A stretch of DNA of 64,000 nucleotides from Glebionis coronaria (taxonomy: Eukaryota > Streptophyta > Magnoliopsida > Asterales > Asteraceae). The notes beneath the pieces were generated by a model. It worked only from the letters and a program-made list of their open reading frames with translations, did not search any database and had not been told where the DNA came from. The position numbers and the translations under genes were made by a program. Shown piece after piece: positions 45,964 to 59,300 of the stretch; the stretch's first letter is position 1; each line of letters opens with the position of its first letter. Location of the stretch: contig CM046882.1 in the NCBI GenBank assembly GCA_025667525.1, positions 23,324,488 through 23,388,487 of the forward strand, read 5' to 3'.

Positions 45964-48780
45964 TGAAACTAGGAATTTTTGCAAATTCTTTTTATGTTCG
46001 TTTTATCGTTCCTCGACTCACTCGAATTTGATTTCCGGTTTAACGTATCGACTTAACTTGTTCTTGGTAAAATCTGTTTTTGGTGTTTTTAAACTAATTT
46101 AAAACTATTTTAAATAAAAGTTATTTAGAATTTAAATTTAATTAAACAAAAAACTTTAATTGAAATCTATTTTTAAATAAAACTTAAAATAAACTAATTT
46201 TATACTATTTAAAAAAAACTATTTTAAAGACCTTTTATGAAAACTAATTTAAAACCTAAACTAAAATTTAAACTAATTTAAAAGTCTAAAAGAAATTAAA
46301 ATAAAAATATTTTTTATCTTTTTATATTTTATAAAAACAGATTAAAATAAAATTCTATTTAAAAACTTTTTAACTATAATTTAAATAAACTTAAAACATT
46401 TAATTAAACCTATTTAATAAAACTGGTAGTATTTAAAAAACCTATATTAACTAACTAAAGCATAAAAGAACACAAAAAGGTTGCTAGATGAGTTGGTTGA
46501 GGCGTTTGTTAGCTAGACGAGGGGTCTGGGTGTCGAATCCCACCCCAGACGATTTTTTAGCTATTATTAATTGTTGGACTTTTAATTTTGGGATTATAAT
46601 ACACAGACCAAATGTTTTGAGTTTTTTTTGTAGTAACAGTACGAAGCAAAAACAAACCAACACAGCTATATGAACTAAATAAAATAAGCAATGACTGAAA
46701 ATTTCATAAGCGATTTATCATCTAGATTAATAATAAGCAAACAACCAAATAAGCTATACTGAATAAGCTGAGTAAATTTTAAAAGCAAATAAGAATAAAC
46801 ACAAACAAGAAGCAGATCCAAATAACTAGATGCAAAACTAATAAACCACTTAGCAGATAAATAAACTAACTAATAAAATCTTTATCTAATAAACCTATCA
46901 GCTACACAGATCCAAACGAATACCAAACCCAAACAGTAACTAAACAATTTAAATCAGACTTAAATCTTAAACAAAATAACCTATAGCAATAAATCCAAAG
47001 AAAATCATTAAAAAATTCTAAAATTAAAATCAAGCAGGTAATATAAAATAAAAGCTAAAACTAATAACTCAAACTAAATACTAAGCAAGCAGATCCGAAT
47101 TTTCCCAAACAAAACAGATAAAAACATCAAACTATTCCAAAACAATAAACAGATTAAAGCAGATAATCAAATAAGTAGTACTAAAACAAGAAAATTAAAA
47201 AGAGAATATTAAAACCTTGTGGAGAAACCGTTGAGACGAAGATCAGCGCTGAGCCGTCTTATTAACCGAAAACAAACACCGTCTTCATCATCTCGAATCC
47301 AACCACTCGAACCAAACACATCAACATGAACAGTAACCGTTTATTTTATACTTTCTAGTGGGGAAGGAATTTCTTTTCTTTCTTCTCTCTCTTTTTTTTA
47401 TATGTCGAATGAATATAAACAGTAGTTAAAGATGACAAAAGTTAAATTGAGGCTACTTAAAAATTGAGACGAATTTAAATTGACAGAAATTTAAATAGAG
47501 ACGAGATTAATAAAGAGAACTTTTCATTAATTAAAATCAAAATTACATTACTTGAAAATTAAAAATTACAAAATTAAATCCTAATCTAATTTACTGAAAA
47601 ATAAAAATTAAAGAAAATCTATTGATTACATGATAGATGGGGGTTTTTATAGGGTAACCCCGAACCTTCTAGGTCATCCTTGGTGCCCAAGGAAATGAAT
47701 CCTGGCCCTTGATTTCTTCATTCTTCTCTCTTTCTCTTTTCTTCTTTTGATCAACGGATGAAAATGATCCGTGAGTCCGGATTGCCAGCATGGCTTGATA
47801 TGATTGGAGGGTTGGTATTGGTGAGGTGTTACCACCAATCAATATCGAGTGTTTAGCCACGTAAGATCAAGGATGTGAGTGGATGATGCGATTTTTTGGG
47901 GGAATTAATTCCCTTGGTGTGAATTAACCACTTAAACAAAAAGCCCTAATATCTTTTGTGTAATTTTTTGAGATGGTAAATTTAGGGTTTGTGAGTTTGA
48001 CTGTGTAAAAATGCGTTTGGTGGGAGAGAGAAGTGAGGAGAGATGCGTTTTTCTTGGTTGTACCGAAATGATAATGGAGATGGGTAAAATAAAAAGCTTT
48101 ATTTATTGCGTTTGTGTAGACACGTGTGGGGTGAAATGGGATTAAATGTGAATATTTATGAGTGGGGGAAAAACAAGTAATGGGGTGAGATAAAATGTTT
48201 ATTAAAAACGTTTTTTGTGATGTGGGAGAGTGGATGTACGTGTGATGAGTTTGACCCAATATTTGACCAATCATTTTACTTCATCCGTCCTAACTTGTGC
48301 AAAATATTGGGCTTGGGCCCAATATGTTTCATTTACATCCGTTGGGAATATTGTCAATTGGGCTTTGGCCAAATTTAAACTACTCCCATTCGTTTAATTT
48401 GATAAAGAAAAATGGTTATTGGGCTTTTAGGCCCAATATCAAAATGTGGGACCCACTTTGCCCGAATATCTTCAAAAAGATTTAATCCGCTAAAATCGAG
48501 TTTGATTTCGGCTTCTTTGATGATTTCTTCAAAACCGTGTCGGTTTACGTGAACTTGGGCACACTTTCGGTCTTTGACTTCGTCTTCGTCTCTTTTTGGA
48601 CTTTTCTTCAACTTTTGACCGTGAAATCCCATGTTTTATCTTCTTTTGATCATTTGTACCTATTTAACCCACAAAACACATAACCACGCGTAATTCCGAC
48701 TTTTATGATATAAAACACATGATTAGGTCTTGTTTTTCCTGATTTTAGTGGAAAAAGGATAAGTGTTTACACACTTATTA
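45964..48780 (-). repeat. Athila-type element 5' LTR
   Basis: 2,817-bp partner of 34133-36953, a few percent or less divergent. It borders the AAGCC duplication at 48781-48785. The short ORFs inside are LTR sequence. Confidence 0.9.
46479..46552 (+). other. tRNA-like sequence in the Athila-type LTR (copy 2)
   Basis: Identical 74-bp copy of 34647-34720 in the partner LTR. It therefore predates the insertion of this element. Confidence 0.4.
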
Positions 48781-48989
48781 AAGCCATTGGTGTTTTTCAA
48801 TTATTTCTCCCTAGCGGACTAGTTGTTCTTTTAAATAATTGTCATTACGCACCTTCTATTTCTAGAGGGATTGTTTCAGTTTTTCGTTTGTATGACGATG
48901 GTTTTGTTAACCGTTTTGAGAATAATGCAAGTATTTAAGTTTCCAAAGATAATATGTTTTATTTTAGTGCTATTCCTCGTGATGGTATA
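48781..48989 (+). pseudogene. copia-2 pol fragment after the insertion
   Basis: Continues the protease-to-integrase linker: 'AIGVFQLFLPSGLVVLLNNCHYAPSISRG' in pieces, then 'FYFSAIPRDGI'. It stops where the gypsy-R LTR begins at 48990. Reading from 34132 into 48786 keeps the codon frame. Confidence 0.8.
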
Positions 48990-51875
48990 TGTAACACCCC
49001 CAAATATTCACGTTTCAAATCAGCGGAAGAATCGTTGGTGTTACGGGATAGCACATTAATCAAATCATAGACAACGCTTAAAAATCGCGTCGTTTAATAA
49101 CAAAGCATTTTCCATTCATAAATATCAAATTACATAGGTCCACAGATCAATGTATGTCTTAAAAAATTTACACAACATTTGAATGGAAATTTTTATTTAA
49201 ATGCGGGCCATAAACTCTTGCCGTCTTCCCGAGAATTACCTTCAAGTACCCGAGATAAAACATGTTAAAAGTCAGCGAAACGCTGAGCGAGTCCATAGAG
49301 TTTAATAATAACCATTAACATAAAACCGGTATAAAAACATTACCGAAAATCATTTGTGCAATTCTTGGTTGTAGACCATAATATAGGCCAAAAACCTTTT
49401 ATACGAATCATTGTAGTAAATTATAACATAGGCCTAAAACTTTTTTATACGAATCATTGTTGTAAATCAGACAATACGTTTTATAACGTTGTTTAAAGTA
49501 TAATAAAAACCGTTATATAAAACAGTTATGTAAAACCAGAACACAGGTATAATAATAAATAAGACCCCATATTGCTAGTCAGGCAATATGTTATAATTCA
49601 AATCATTTATCACACACTATTCATGAGACCGCAGCCTCAGTGTTACCATTATCATTATTATTATCGAATTATTATAGCCGCATGACATTGTTACCTTTCT
49701 ATAATATATATCAGGTAGCTAGCCCGAAATTCATTCGCCCATCTAAAACAGCGTGTCGTCACAAAAATCATGCTAAATATATTCCTATCATACATAAATT
49801 CCGCTTGCCAATCAATGTGACACAACGAGGATCAGCCGTCAAGACGCGAACTGGGGTAATCTTCCCCAAATAGTACTATTATATGAATAAGCGTCTACCA
49901 ACTCCCGGTAGTCCACAATTCATGCTAATGGGACTTATAGTGACATAATCTAACTAATAATAATCCATTTCACTCATTCATTGGGTCATCAAATCAATCG
50001 GGTCCATATCAATAAGCATAAAATTGGGACCACTTGTGTTCTATTTTTATTAAGACTAGCATGTTATCTCCCTCGCGGGTTTATAAAACATTTCATAAAA
50101 CATTTTAAAAAGTGCGAGGCTATGAACTCACATTGGTTGGGGAAAGGCGGGTTATCGGCAATTAGGATGTACGGTACGTGCCTCGATCATGGAAACCTAA
50201 ACAAATAATACTCGATCTTAGACTATGTCGAATAATATTTATAAAAATTTGTTATGTATATGAGATGATGTCATAAAATGATGATCAAGTGGGGTTTTAT
50301 TACCTTATACAACATTATTAGTTGTTAAGTATTAGTTAACTTAGTCTTATTATACTAGTTTTAGCCCATTTACATGTTAAGGCCCAATAAGCCCATTAAG
50401 AGTCCAATAAGTTTTATTAGTCCATTTATCTATTTAGGACCAGGCCTATACTTATATGTTGGGCCCAAGTGGGTTAAGCCCATGAGCAAGTCCACTAGTG
50501 TTAAGCCAAACTAGTTGGGCCTAGTGGTCCAACAAGGCTAATTTGGCCCATTATGGTCCATAAGTTACAAAGCTTGTCGATTTTAACTTGTAAAATGTGT
50601 TTATATATCAGTATATGTTCTATAAAAATGCTACACTAGACGGGTCCGACCATCTATGTTTTATTTGGCGAAAACGCCATCCTTTCGGTTTTAGCCGAAA
50701 AGACGTAAAAATCATATGTATAGTTTGTAGTTAGAAAACCAATTGAGTTTTATTTTTATAAAATGTGATACTTATTTATTATAGTATATAAACATATTTT
50801 ATATTAGTTACTTATCAATTATTTACTTTTATATACTTCTTTTATATATTAATTTTACTCCAAGTGGCCTTTTAATATTATATACTTATAGTGAAATCTG
50901 ATGTCAAAAGTCAAGTTCACCATTTTGATCATATCTTGAGTTCTACAAGGAGTTAGAACCCCAAATGTTTACTGTAGAAACTACATGATATGATCTACAA
51001 ATAACTCTTCTATGGTTCCTTCTCATACAGCCTCTAAATATCAGTAATAATTCGTCCAAAACAGATCAGTCAGATTAGTACCTCAAATGTGTTTAGGTCA
51101 TATCTTGCTCATTTTTAACATTCTATTGTGTGGTCAATTCACCACTTATATAAAAATCATTTATCTATCAGTATATCAAATAATCTAATCCATTTAATCA
51201 AGTAAAACTATTAAAACTTACTGTTTATTACAGCCTACTCATTAAGTTAAGATTTCATCAACTTTTACTTATAGATTTAGCCTTTTTAACATAATCTAGT
51301 GACACAAAATCCCCATGCAATACATTGATCATCATTTATCACCATCATACATATAAATTTTGAAAAAAATAGATGAATACAATTACAAAAATAGTAGGAT
51401 GATAGAAAGAAACAATCTTTATACAAACCAATATGATGAAAAGGTTGAGATTTTGGATGAACAAGGCTTGATCTTGTCACCAAATCTTTAACTTAGCAAG
51501 ACAACTTTTTGAAATCTTAAAGTATATGAACACCTTTTTGAAAATCAGCCCTAGGAATCCATGAAAACCTCCTTTCGCAAGTAGCAATCACCTCCAAACA
51601 ACCTCCTTTTAAGTAGCTATCAACATATGTTGATTATAGCTTAAGTTTATGGTTACAATTTGGTGAAGATGGGTGTATGGTGATGGTGGTGGATGACACA
51701 AAGAGGGTGAGGGAGAGAGTTTTGGTGAAAACTTGTTAGATACACATGCAAGTGTGAGATGTGTGTGAGAGATTTGAGGGTTTTGTGCTTTAAGCACTTA
51801 TGAGACAAGTGTCTCAGTAGTTAGCTAGAAATTTGACACCAAGGGTGTCTCCCCTTTGTTAAATCCGCCCACAGT

Positions 51876-51892
51876 GGGGGGGGGGGGGGGGG
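51876..51892 (+). repeat. G17 homopolymer
   Basis: Seventeen consecutive Gs. The corresponding place in the gypsy-L LTR (about 5357-5370) reads GCCCCACCCCCAC on the other strand, so this looks like expansion of a C-rich tract. Confidence 0.9.
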
Positions 51893-52166
51893 ACAAGTGT
51901 AAACTTGTTTCATCCCCATTATTTTACGTGTACTCCTCGATTCTTGTTTCCTCGATTTACGTGCCCTCGGGTCGATTTACGAAATTTTTTTTTGCAAATT
52001 ATGAAACTACGGCACAAAACGATTCTAATAAAAATTTTCTCATAAAAAACGGAGCACAAAAGCATAAATACGTAAACCTAGGGTTCCCGGTTTAATCGTA
52101 AAAGACGTTAAATTATACACGTAAGCCCTAATTTCATCCCGTAAATATGTGTTTTCATGAATCCAG

Positions 52167-54958
52167 TGATGAGACTGTATTTATACATAGTCTCATCGTC
52201 CAAATCAGGCTTAAACGCTTAAAATATCATCAAAATACCCAAAAATGTGCCTGTGTTTGTTCATTGTGTATTTCAGGAACGGATATCGTGAAATCAACAA
52301 AAGATCACAAGAAACAAAGAAAAACAAACATGAGAAACGAAGCCGCAAAAAGAAACCGGGCCAAAAAATGGAATTTACAAAAATGCCCTTGAAGTTTTGA
52401 AGATTGGCAAGATTGGTCCCTCAATTATTGAAGACTTGTCACTTTAGGCCCTTGTAAATCTCAAATATTACAAATGGGTCCTTAAAGTTTCAAGATATGT
52501 CATCAATAGCCCTTAAAGATTGCCAAAGTTACTCAAATGGTCCTTGTTTAAAGATAAGAGAATTGTCATGCCAAAAATGACAAGTCATGTAAACTTATTT
52601 ACAAAGAAAAGGAAAGATTGTGGCTGGAAACTTGATATACACATTTCCATAGAGTTCAGGGGGCAAACCTGTTAAAACCAAACCCAAACCCGGTCAAACC
52701 CACCAAAAACCCGGCCCACACCCCATTTACCCAGTTTTATTAATGAAACTAAAGTTTTCCCACTAAACATGTTTTTTAAAAATGTTTATTACCCTAAATA
52801 GATCAAAACATCCCTGCTACCTTCCTAATTAACATAAACCCTAATCCCTAATCTCCCCAAAACAAAGGGGTTTTCACCCCCACCTTCAAGAAACATGATT
52901 AACCCCATTATCATCAAAACCCACTTACAAACCAACCCAACCCGTGACCCCCATGGCCCCCACGTTTGTCCCCTGCTACACCAAAAGGAGAAAAAATGGA
53001 ATCTAAGCAGAGAATCAACGACCAACACGAAATCCTTGGTCCTAAAGGATCCATTAAACGGCCAAGATCATTTTAACATAGCTGGACATCAACACCATCA
53101 CATGGGAGGGTTTTGACCCGTTTGAAGATTTTTGACTACAAGGGCCTTGTTGGAATTTCATATAGATTAGGGTTTTCATTTTTGTAATTCTAGTATCTTC
53201 TTTTCAGCTGTATAAATAGGGTGTCATGTACCCTTTTTAGTTTGTTCCAGATTTTGTACCTTTTTTAATTATTAATGAAAATGAAGGTTTAAATTGTGCA
53301 ATTCTGAGTTCCACATTTCATTTTCTAGTGTAATGAGTTTCTTTTTAAAGTGCAAGCTGAGTAAAGGTTTTCAAAGGGTGAACGTTTTTTTTTAAAAGTT
53401 GTTAACAAGCTAGTTTCTGTTTTTAAGATTTTCAGAACTCACCACTAAGTCCAAGTGAAAGTGAAAAAGTGGAAGCTTGGGTTTAGTAGTGTGTTGAATT
53501 TCATTTTGTTTATTTTAGTATTGGTTTCAAAACAAGTTAAAAATTTTTGGATCATCAAGTGAGTTTCAAAAATCAGTCCTATCTCTTTTTTTTTCACACT
53601 TACTGCTTGTACAAGCTAGCCCATAAGCTACTTGACAATAGCTTATGAGCTCAGCTTTACAAGCTTGTAGCTTCTTTTTGGTCTATTGTGATTGTGCAGG
53701 TTGCAAGAAACAAGTATCATCATCACCTCTTTTCATTTTTATAGAAGATATTGGTACCCCTAGTTCTGTTGTTGAACTCCAACAGGGGTCTTCTACATGT
53801 GCTTCAATCCATCTCATGAGCCTAGAAACATCAAGAAGATGGCATCAGCTTCATGGTAATCCGGCTTGAACCCTTCTTTATGAATTTTATGCTTATTTGA
53901 GTGGATTCACAAGTTTTTGTGTATAAGTTGCTTTGATGCTAGATGATTGATCAATACATGTTAATTTGTGCCTTTTATGCATGTTAGGATAGTAATAGAT
54001 CAGTTTGGTTAGATTTTAAATAGATTTGGAGTGTTAAATTTCGGTTTCTGAATATAAGGGGTGTTTGGGTGTATGCTTTTAACCAGCTTTGGGTGACACA
54101 AAGTTGCATTAAAACCAGTCAAATACACTTGATATAGTTAGTATTAGGTTATTTCAGTCTTTGGTTTCATATTAGTAAGTAAAATCTCAGTTTGTATGCT
54201 TTTATGTTCGTAAACATAAACATAAATCAGTAAGGGGTATTTCTGCCTTGTTTTAGCAAAATTTTGACCACAAAATTTTGTATGATGTTAGATATGGGTA
54301 GTTAGGAGGCTTGTAACCTGGTTTGTGTGCAATTTGTGAGTCAAGTGAGTGAGTTTTGGTCAACCAAAACTCACCCATTTGCACTTTGCATCAGCAAAGT
54401 CCCACAGCCCCATTATAGCCAATACAGTAACTGTATTAGGGGTTGTGGCGTGTGATTTTTGTTCATAACTTGCTCTTTTTCTTGTATTATTGACTCCCCA
54501 CAACCCAACTGGTTGTGGGGGTGCCTTTGTTGCCAAAAAACACCAATCCAATAGCAAGATACAAGCAAATCTTCGTCCAAATATAGATTTTTGTGAAGAC
54601 AGTGGGAACTCAATTCCCACTGGTAGTACTTTAGTTCCCACTGCTTGGGCAAACAGACAAAACAAGTCAAGTGTCGTTGTCAGTTTTCAATTTTTTTTTG
54701 TCTTTTGTGGGTAAAAGTAGGTTTTAGGATTTGAAACCAATTGCAATATTTTTCTTGTTTAATTTTTGATTTTTCAGTTTAATTTATTTTTATGTTACTG
54801 TTCATTTGATATTTTTTTAGATTAAATTGCATTTTTAATTAACTTATTAAATTCATGTTTTTGTCTTTTAGTGCAGAAAGTTCATATTTTTCAGTTTTAA
54901 TATTTTTCTTAGGTTAAGAAAAATGTTTTAAGCTTTTTAGTTTAAAAAGTTTTTACAG
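52167..54958 (+). repeat. Truncated 5' LTR of the deletion-derivative element
   Basis: Aligns with 56303-59098 at roughly 96-98% by eye, then diverges abruptly near 54958. Includes TATAAATAG at 53211-53219. ORFs such as 52895-53116 and 54360-54665 recur in the 3' LTR purely as duplicates. Confidence 0.85.
53211..53219 (+). promoter_or_regulatory. TATA box of the TGATGAG-type LTR
   Basis: TATAAATAG after TTTTCAGCTG, conserved at 57348-57356 in the 3' LTR and in diverged form at 25946 in the solo LTR. Confidence 0.65.
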
Positions 54959-56302
54959 TTGATACTTCACCTTGCTTACGTCAACACGCAATCCAATATT
55001 CATCTTTTTGTTATTGTTTTGTTGCAAATAAGGCTAAAAATGGCCAAATTTTAAAATTTTTCTAGTTTTTCATAAGTGTTTAAGACACGAATGTAGGTTT
55101 TCCGATGGTGAGAATAAGAGTAATTTTTGACTCGACCGTGCGTGTTGAGCACTTAGCTTCGATTCCTTAACTTTTTAGGTTAAGTCTCTTAAATGAGGAA
55201 GAGAAATGATAGAGTTATTTATAAGTCTCGTAATCGTCACGATCTCATGTGTAGTAATTATTAGCTTATTCTCCCCACGCTTTTGCATAATAAATTGTTA
55301 ATAAATATTGATTTAGTGGTTTAGTCACTATTGTTGGTTTCTAATTTGTTTTAGTAGCTTCCATGTAATTAAATTGGGAAAACATTAAGGTATCGCCAGC
55401 GTCACGGTTTTGAAGTATTGGCACCCGAATAATCGAAAGCTTCACCTAATAATAAGATTTCAAGTGCTCACCTAAATTAAGCAAAAATTTGAAGCTCACA
55501 AGGCCGAAAAATCTATGCCCAAATTGAAAGTGAATCAAGCCTTAATCTTCGAAGCTTTAAAGATCCAAAATTCGCTTTAGCGTGAGGATATACGTCTTTG
55601 GCTAATAAAACCACCGATGAGGCAGATAATAAAAGGCAAGGCAAGACCGAAGTCATAATAAAAGCTTCATGGCAAAGTTGAATAAAAGATGGAGGTAAAC
55701 CAAAGATAATAAGGCCCTTCCGTTAGGGGGCGTATAAAAGTCTTGGTAATAAGTCTCATGTTCAAAACCGTTATAAAACCGTGTTTATCGATCCTTCTTG
55801 TTGACTTAATTTTTTGACATCGTTGTCTATTAGGATGAATTATTAATTTAATGATTTTGGTTACACCGTTAAAACTCTATTTTTAGACTTAATCTCTATT
55901 CACGAATAAGTCAATGATGTATCCTCGTGATCATTAAGACAAAATAAAATATAAGAGATACCAAGTAGGAATAAGGGAGTTTAGGTTCGTAATTAACACT
56001 CATGAGATGTGATCGTGTTGCTAATTTATAATAACAATGATCTCGTTACACGCTTAGCATGGAATTGGGTGAAAATCGAGGACGACGAAATTATTTCTAA
56101 CGAAGCATTCACGTGTTCTTGTTCTATGATCCTAAAAGTCACTCTATGGTGATGAAAACATTACATTATGTCTAAAACACGTGTAGTAGTTTATTTAAGT
56201 TTACGTCTTCAATAAATATCATCATAAAATGAATTTTGGAAGTGCTAAGATACTTAATTCTAGCATTGCGTGGGGACACGGCAATGGTTTAGTATGGGGG
56301 AG
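54959..56302 (+). other. Internal remnant of the deletion-derivative element
   Basis: No coding capacity. From about 55080 it resembles the 3' noncoding region of the Athila-type element in the opposite orientation: the block around 55935-56045 (ATAAGAGATACC..., TAATAACAATGATCTCGTT) matches 37240-37360 reversed. It ends in the polypurine tract TATGGGGGAG. Confidence 0.7.
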
Positions 56303-59300
56303 TGATGAGACTGTATTTATACATAGTCTCATCGTCCAAATCAGGCTTAAAACGCTTAAAATATCATCAAAATACCCAAAAATGTGCCTGTGTTTGTTCA
56401 TTGTATATTTCAGGAACGGATATTGTGAAATCAACAAAAGATCACAAGAAACAAAGAAAAACAAACACGGGAAACGAAGCCGCACAAAGAAACCAGGCCC
56501 AAAAATGGAATTTACAAAAATGCCCTTGAAGTTTTGAAGATTGGCAAGATTGGTCCCTCAATTATTGAAGACTTGTCACTTTAGGCCCTTGTAAATCTCA
56601 AATATTACAAATGGGTCCTTAAAGTTTCAAGATATGTCATCAATAGCCCTTAAAGATTGTCAAAGTTACTCAAATGGTCCTTGTTTAAAGATAAGAGAAT
56701 TGCCATGCCAAAAATGACAAGTCATGTAAACTTATTTACAAAGAAAAGGAAAGATTGTGGCTGGAAACTTGATATACACATTTCCATAGAATTCAAGGGG
56801 CAAACCTGTTAAAACCAAACCCAAACCCGGTCAAACCCACCAAAAACCCGGCCCACACCCTATTTACCCAGTTTTATTAATGAAACTAAAGTTTTCCCAC
56901 TAAACATGTTTTTTAAAAATGTTTATTACCCTAAATAGATCAAAACATTCCTGCTACCTTCCTAATTAACATAAACCATAATCCCTAATCTCCCAAAAAC
57001 AAAGGGGTTTTCACCCCCACCTTCCAGAAACGTGATTAACCCAATTATCATCAAAACCCACTTACAAACCAACCCAACCCGTGACCCCCATGGCCCCCAC
57101 GTTTGTCCCCTGCTACACCAAAAGGAGAAAAAATGGAATCTAAGCAGAGAATCAACGACCAACACGAAATCCTTGGTCCCAAAGGATCCATTAAACGGCC
57201 AAGATCATTTTAACATAGTTGGACATCAACATCATCACATGGGAGGGTTTTGACCCGTTTGGAGATTTTTGACTACAAGGGCCTTGTTGGAATTTCATAT
57301 AGATTAGGGTTTTCATTTTTGTAATTCTAGTATCTTCTTTTCAGCTGTATAAATAGGGTGTCATGTACCCTATTTTAGTTTGTTCCATATTTTGTTCCTT
57401 TTTTAATTATTAATGAAAATGAAGGTTTTAAATTGTGCAATTCTGAGTTCCACATTTCATTTTCTAGTGTAATGAGTTTCCTTTTAAAGTGCAAGCTGAG
57501 TAAAGGTTTTCAAAGGGTGAACGTTTTTTTAAAAAAGTTGTTAACAAGCTAGTTTCTGTTTTTAAGATTTTCAGAACTCACCACTAAGTCCAAGTGAAAG
57601 TGAAAGTGGAAGGTTGGGTTTAGTAGTGTGTTGAATTTCATTTTGTTTATTTCAGTATTGGTTTCAAAACAATTTAAGAATTTTTGGATCATCAAGTGAG
57701 TTTCAAAAATCAGTCCTATCTCTTTTTTTTCACACTTACTGCTTGTACAAGCTAGCCCATAAGCTACTTGACAATAGCTTATGAGCTCAGCTTTACAAGC
57801 TTGTAGCTTCTTTTTGGTCTATTGTGATTGTGCAGGTTGCAAGAAACAAGTATCATCATCACCTCTTTTCATTTTTATAGAAGATATTGGTACCCCTAGT
57901 TCTGTTGTTGATCTCCAATAGGGGTCTTCTACATGTGCTTCCATCCATCTCATGTGCCTAGAAACATCAAGAAGATGGCATCAGCTTCATGGTATTCCGG
58001 CTTGAACCCTTCTTTATGAATTTTATGCTTATTTGAGTGGATTCACAAGTTTTTGTGTATAATTTGCTTGCATGCTAGATGATTGATCAATACATGTTAA
58101 TTTGTGCCTTTTATGCATGTTAGGATAGTAATAGATCAGTTTGGTTAGATTTTAAATAGATTTGGAGTGTTAAATTTCAGTTTCTGAATATAAGGGGGTG
58201 TTTGGGTGTATGCTTTAACCAGCTTTGGGTGACACAAAGTTGCATTAAAACCAGTCAAATACACTTGATATAGTTAGTATTAGGTTATTTCAGTCTTTGG
58301 TTTCATATGTAGTCAGTAAAATCTTGGTTTGTATGCTTTTATGTTGGTAAACATAGTCATAAATCAGTAAAGGGTATTTCTGCCTTGTTTTAGCAAAATT
58401 TTGACCATAAAAATTTGTATGATGTTAGATCTGGGTAGTTAGGAGGCTTGTAACCTGGTTTGTGTGCAATTTGTGAGTCAAGTGAGTGAGTTTTGGTCAA
58501 CCAAAACTCACCCATTTGCACTTTGCATCAGCAAAGTCCCACAGCCTCATTATAGCCAATACAGTAACTGTATTAGGGGTCGTGGCGTGTTTTTTTTGTT
58601 CATAACTTGCTCTTTTTCTTGTATTATTGACTCCCCACAACCCAACTGGTTGTGGGGGTGCCTTTGTTGCCAAAAAACACCAATCCAATAGCAAGATACA
58701 AGAAAATCTTCGTCCAGATCTAGATTTTTGTGAAGACAGTGGGAACTCAATTCCCACTAGTAGTACTTTAGTTCCCACTGCTTGGGCAAACAGACAAAAC
58801 AAGTCAAGTGTCACTGTCAGTTTTCAATTTTTTTGTCTTTTGTGGCTAAAAGTAGGTTTTAGGATTTGAAACCAATTGCAATATTTTTCTTGTTTAATTT
58901 TTGATTTTTCAGTTTAATTTATTTTTATGTTACTATTCATTTGATATTTTTTAGATTAAATTACATTTTTAATTAACTTTTTAAATTCCTGTTTTTGTCT
59001 TTTAGTGCAGAAAGTTCATATTTTTCAGTTTTAATATTTTTCTTAGGTTTAGAAAAATGTTTTAAGCTTTTTAGTTTAAAAGTTTTTACTGTTCACTTTT
59101 TAATTATTTTTTAGAATTAAATTTAGTTTAATTAAGGTTTAATATTAATCAGTTTTGTCTTTTAGTGCAAAATTTTACATTTTTCAAACTTTTTCAATTT
59201 TATACTGTTCTTTAGTATAAATTAGGATTTTTAAAATTGTCAAATTATTTTTGGCACTATTTATTATTTTTTATGATTATTTTAGTTTTAACATAGTTTT

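Larger units (their letters stand above)
34133..48780 (-). mobile_element. Athila-type LTR element lacking RT and integrase (minus strand)
   Basis: 14,648 bp. LTRs 45964-48780 (5' in element sense) and 34133-36953 (3'), target duplication AAGCC (34128-34132 and 48781-48785), an Asp-tRNA-type primer site (45948-45961) and a polypurine tract (36954-36970). Coding: broken gag (40742-42311) and an open gag-protease-type ORF (39024-40742). No RT, RNase H or integrase is recognisable anywhere in the 9-kb internal region, so it would depend on a partner element. The gag/protease style and primer site fit the Athila/Tat branch of Ty3/gypsy. A solo gypsy LTR (42557-45452) sits in its 5' leader. Confidence 0.88.
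30486..48989 (+). mobile_element. Ty1/copia element copia-2 (5' half), interrupted and 3'-truncated
   Basis: 5' LTR (30486-31480), primer site, long leader, gag and the start of pol (33045-34132). The reading resumes after the minus-strand Athila-type element at 48781-48989 and is cut off by the gypsy-R LTR at 48990. Across the insertion the codons join exactly at the AAGCC duplication, so insertion of the inner element is certain. RT, RNase H and the 3' LTR are not in the window. Confidence 0.8.

Noticed and set aside
52895..54714. ORFs conserved between 52895-54714 and 57032-58869
   Set aside because: They are paired LTR copies of the 52167-59835 element. They have no domain and no consistent start.
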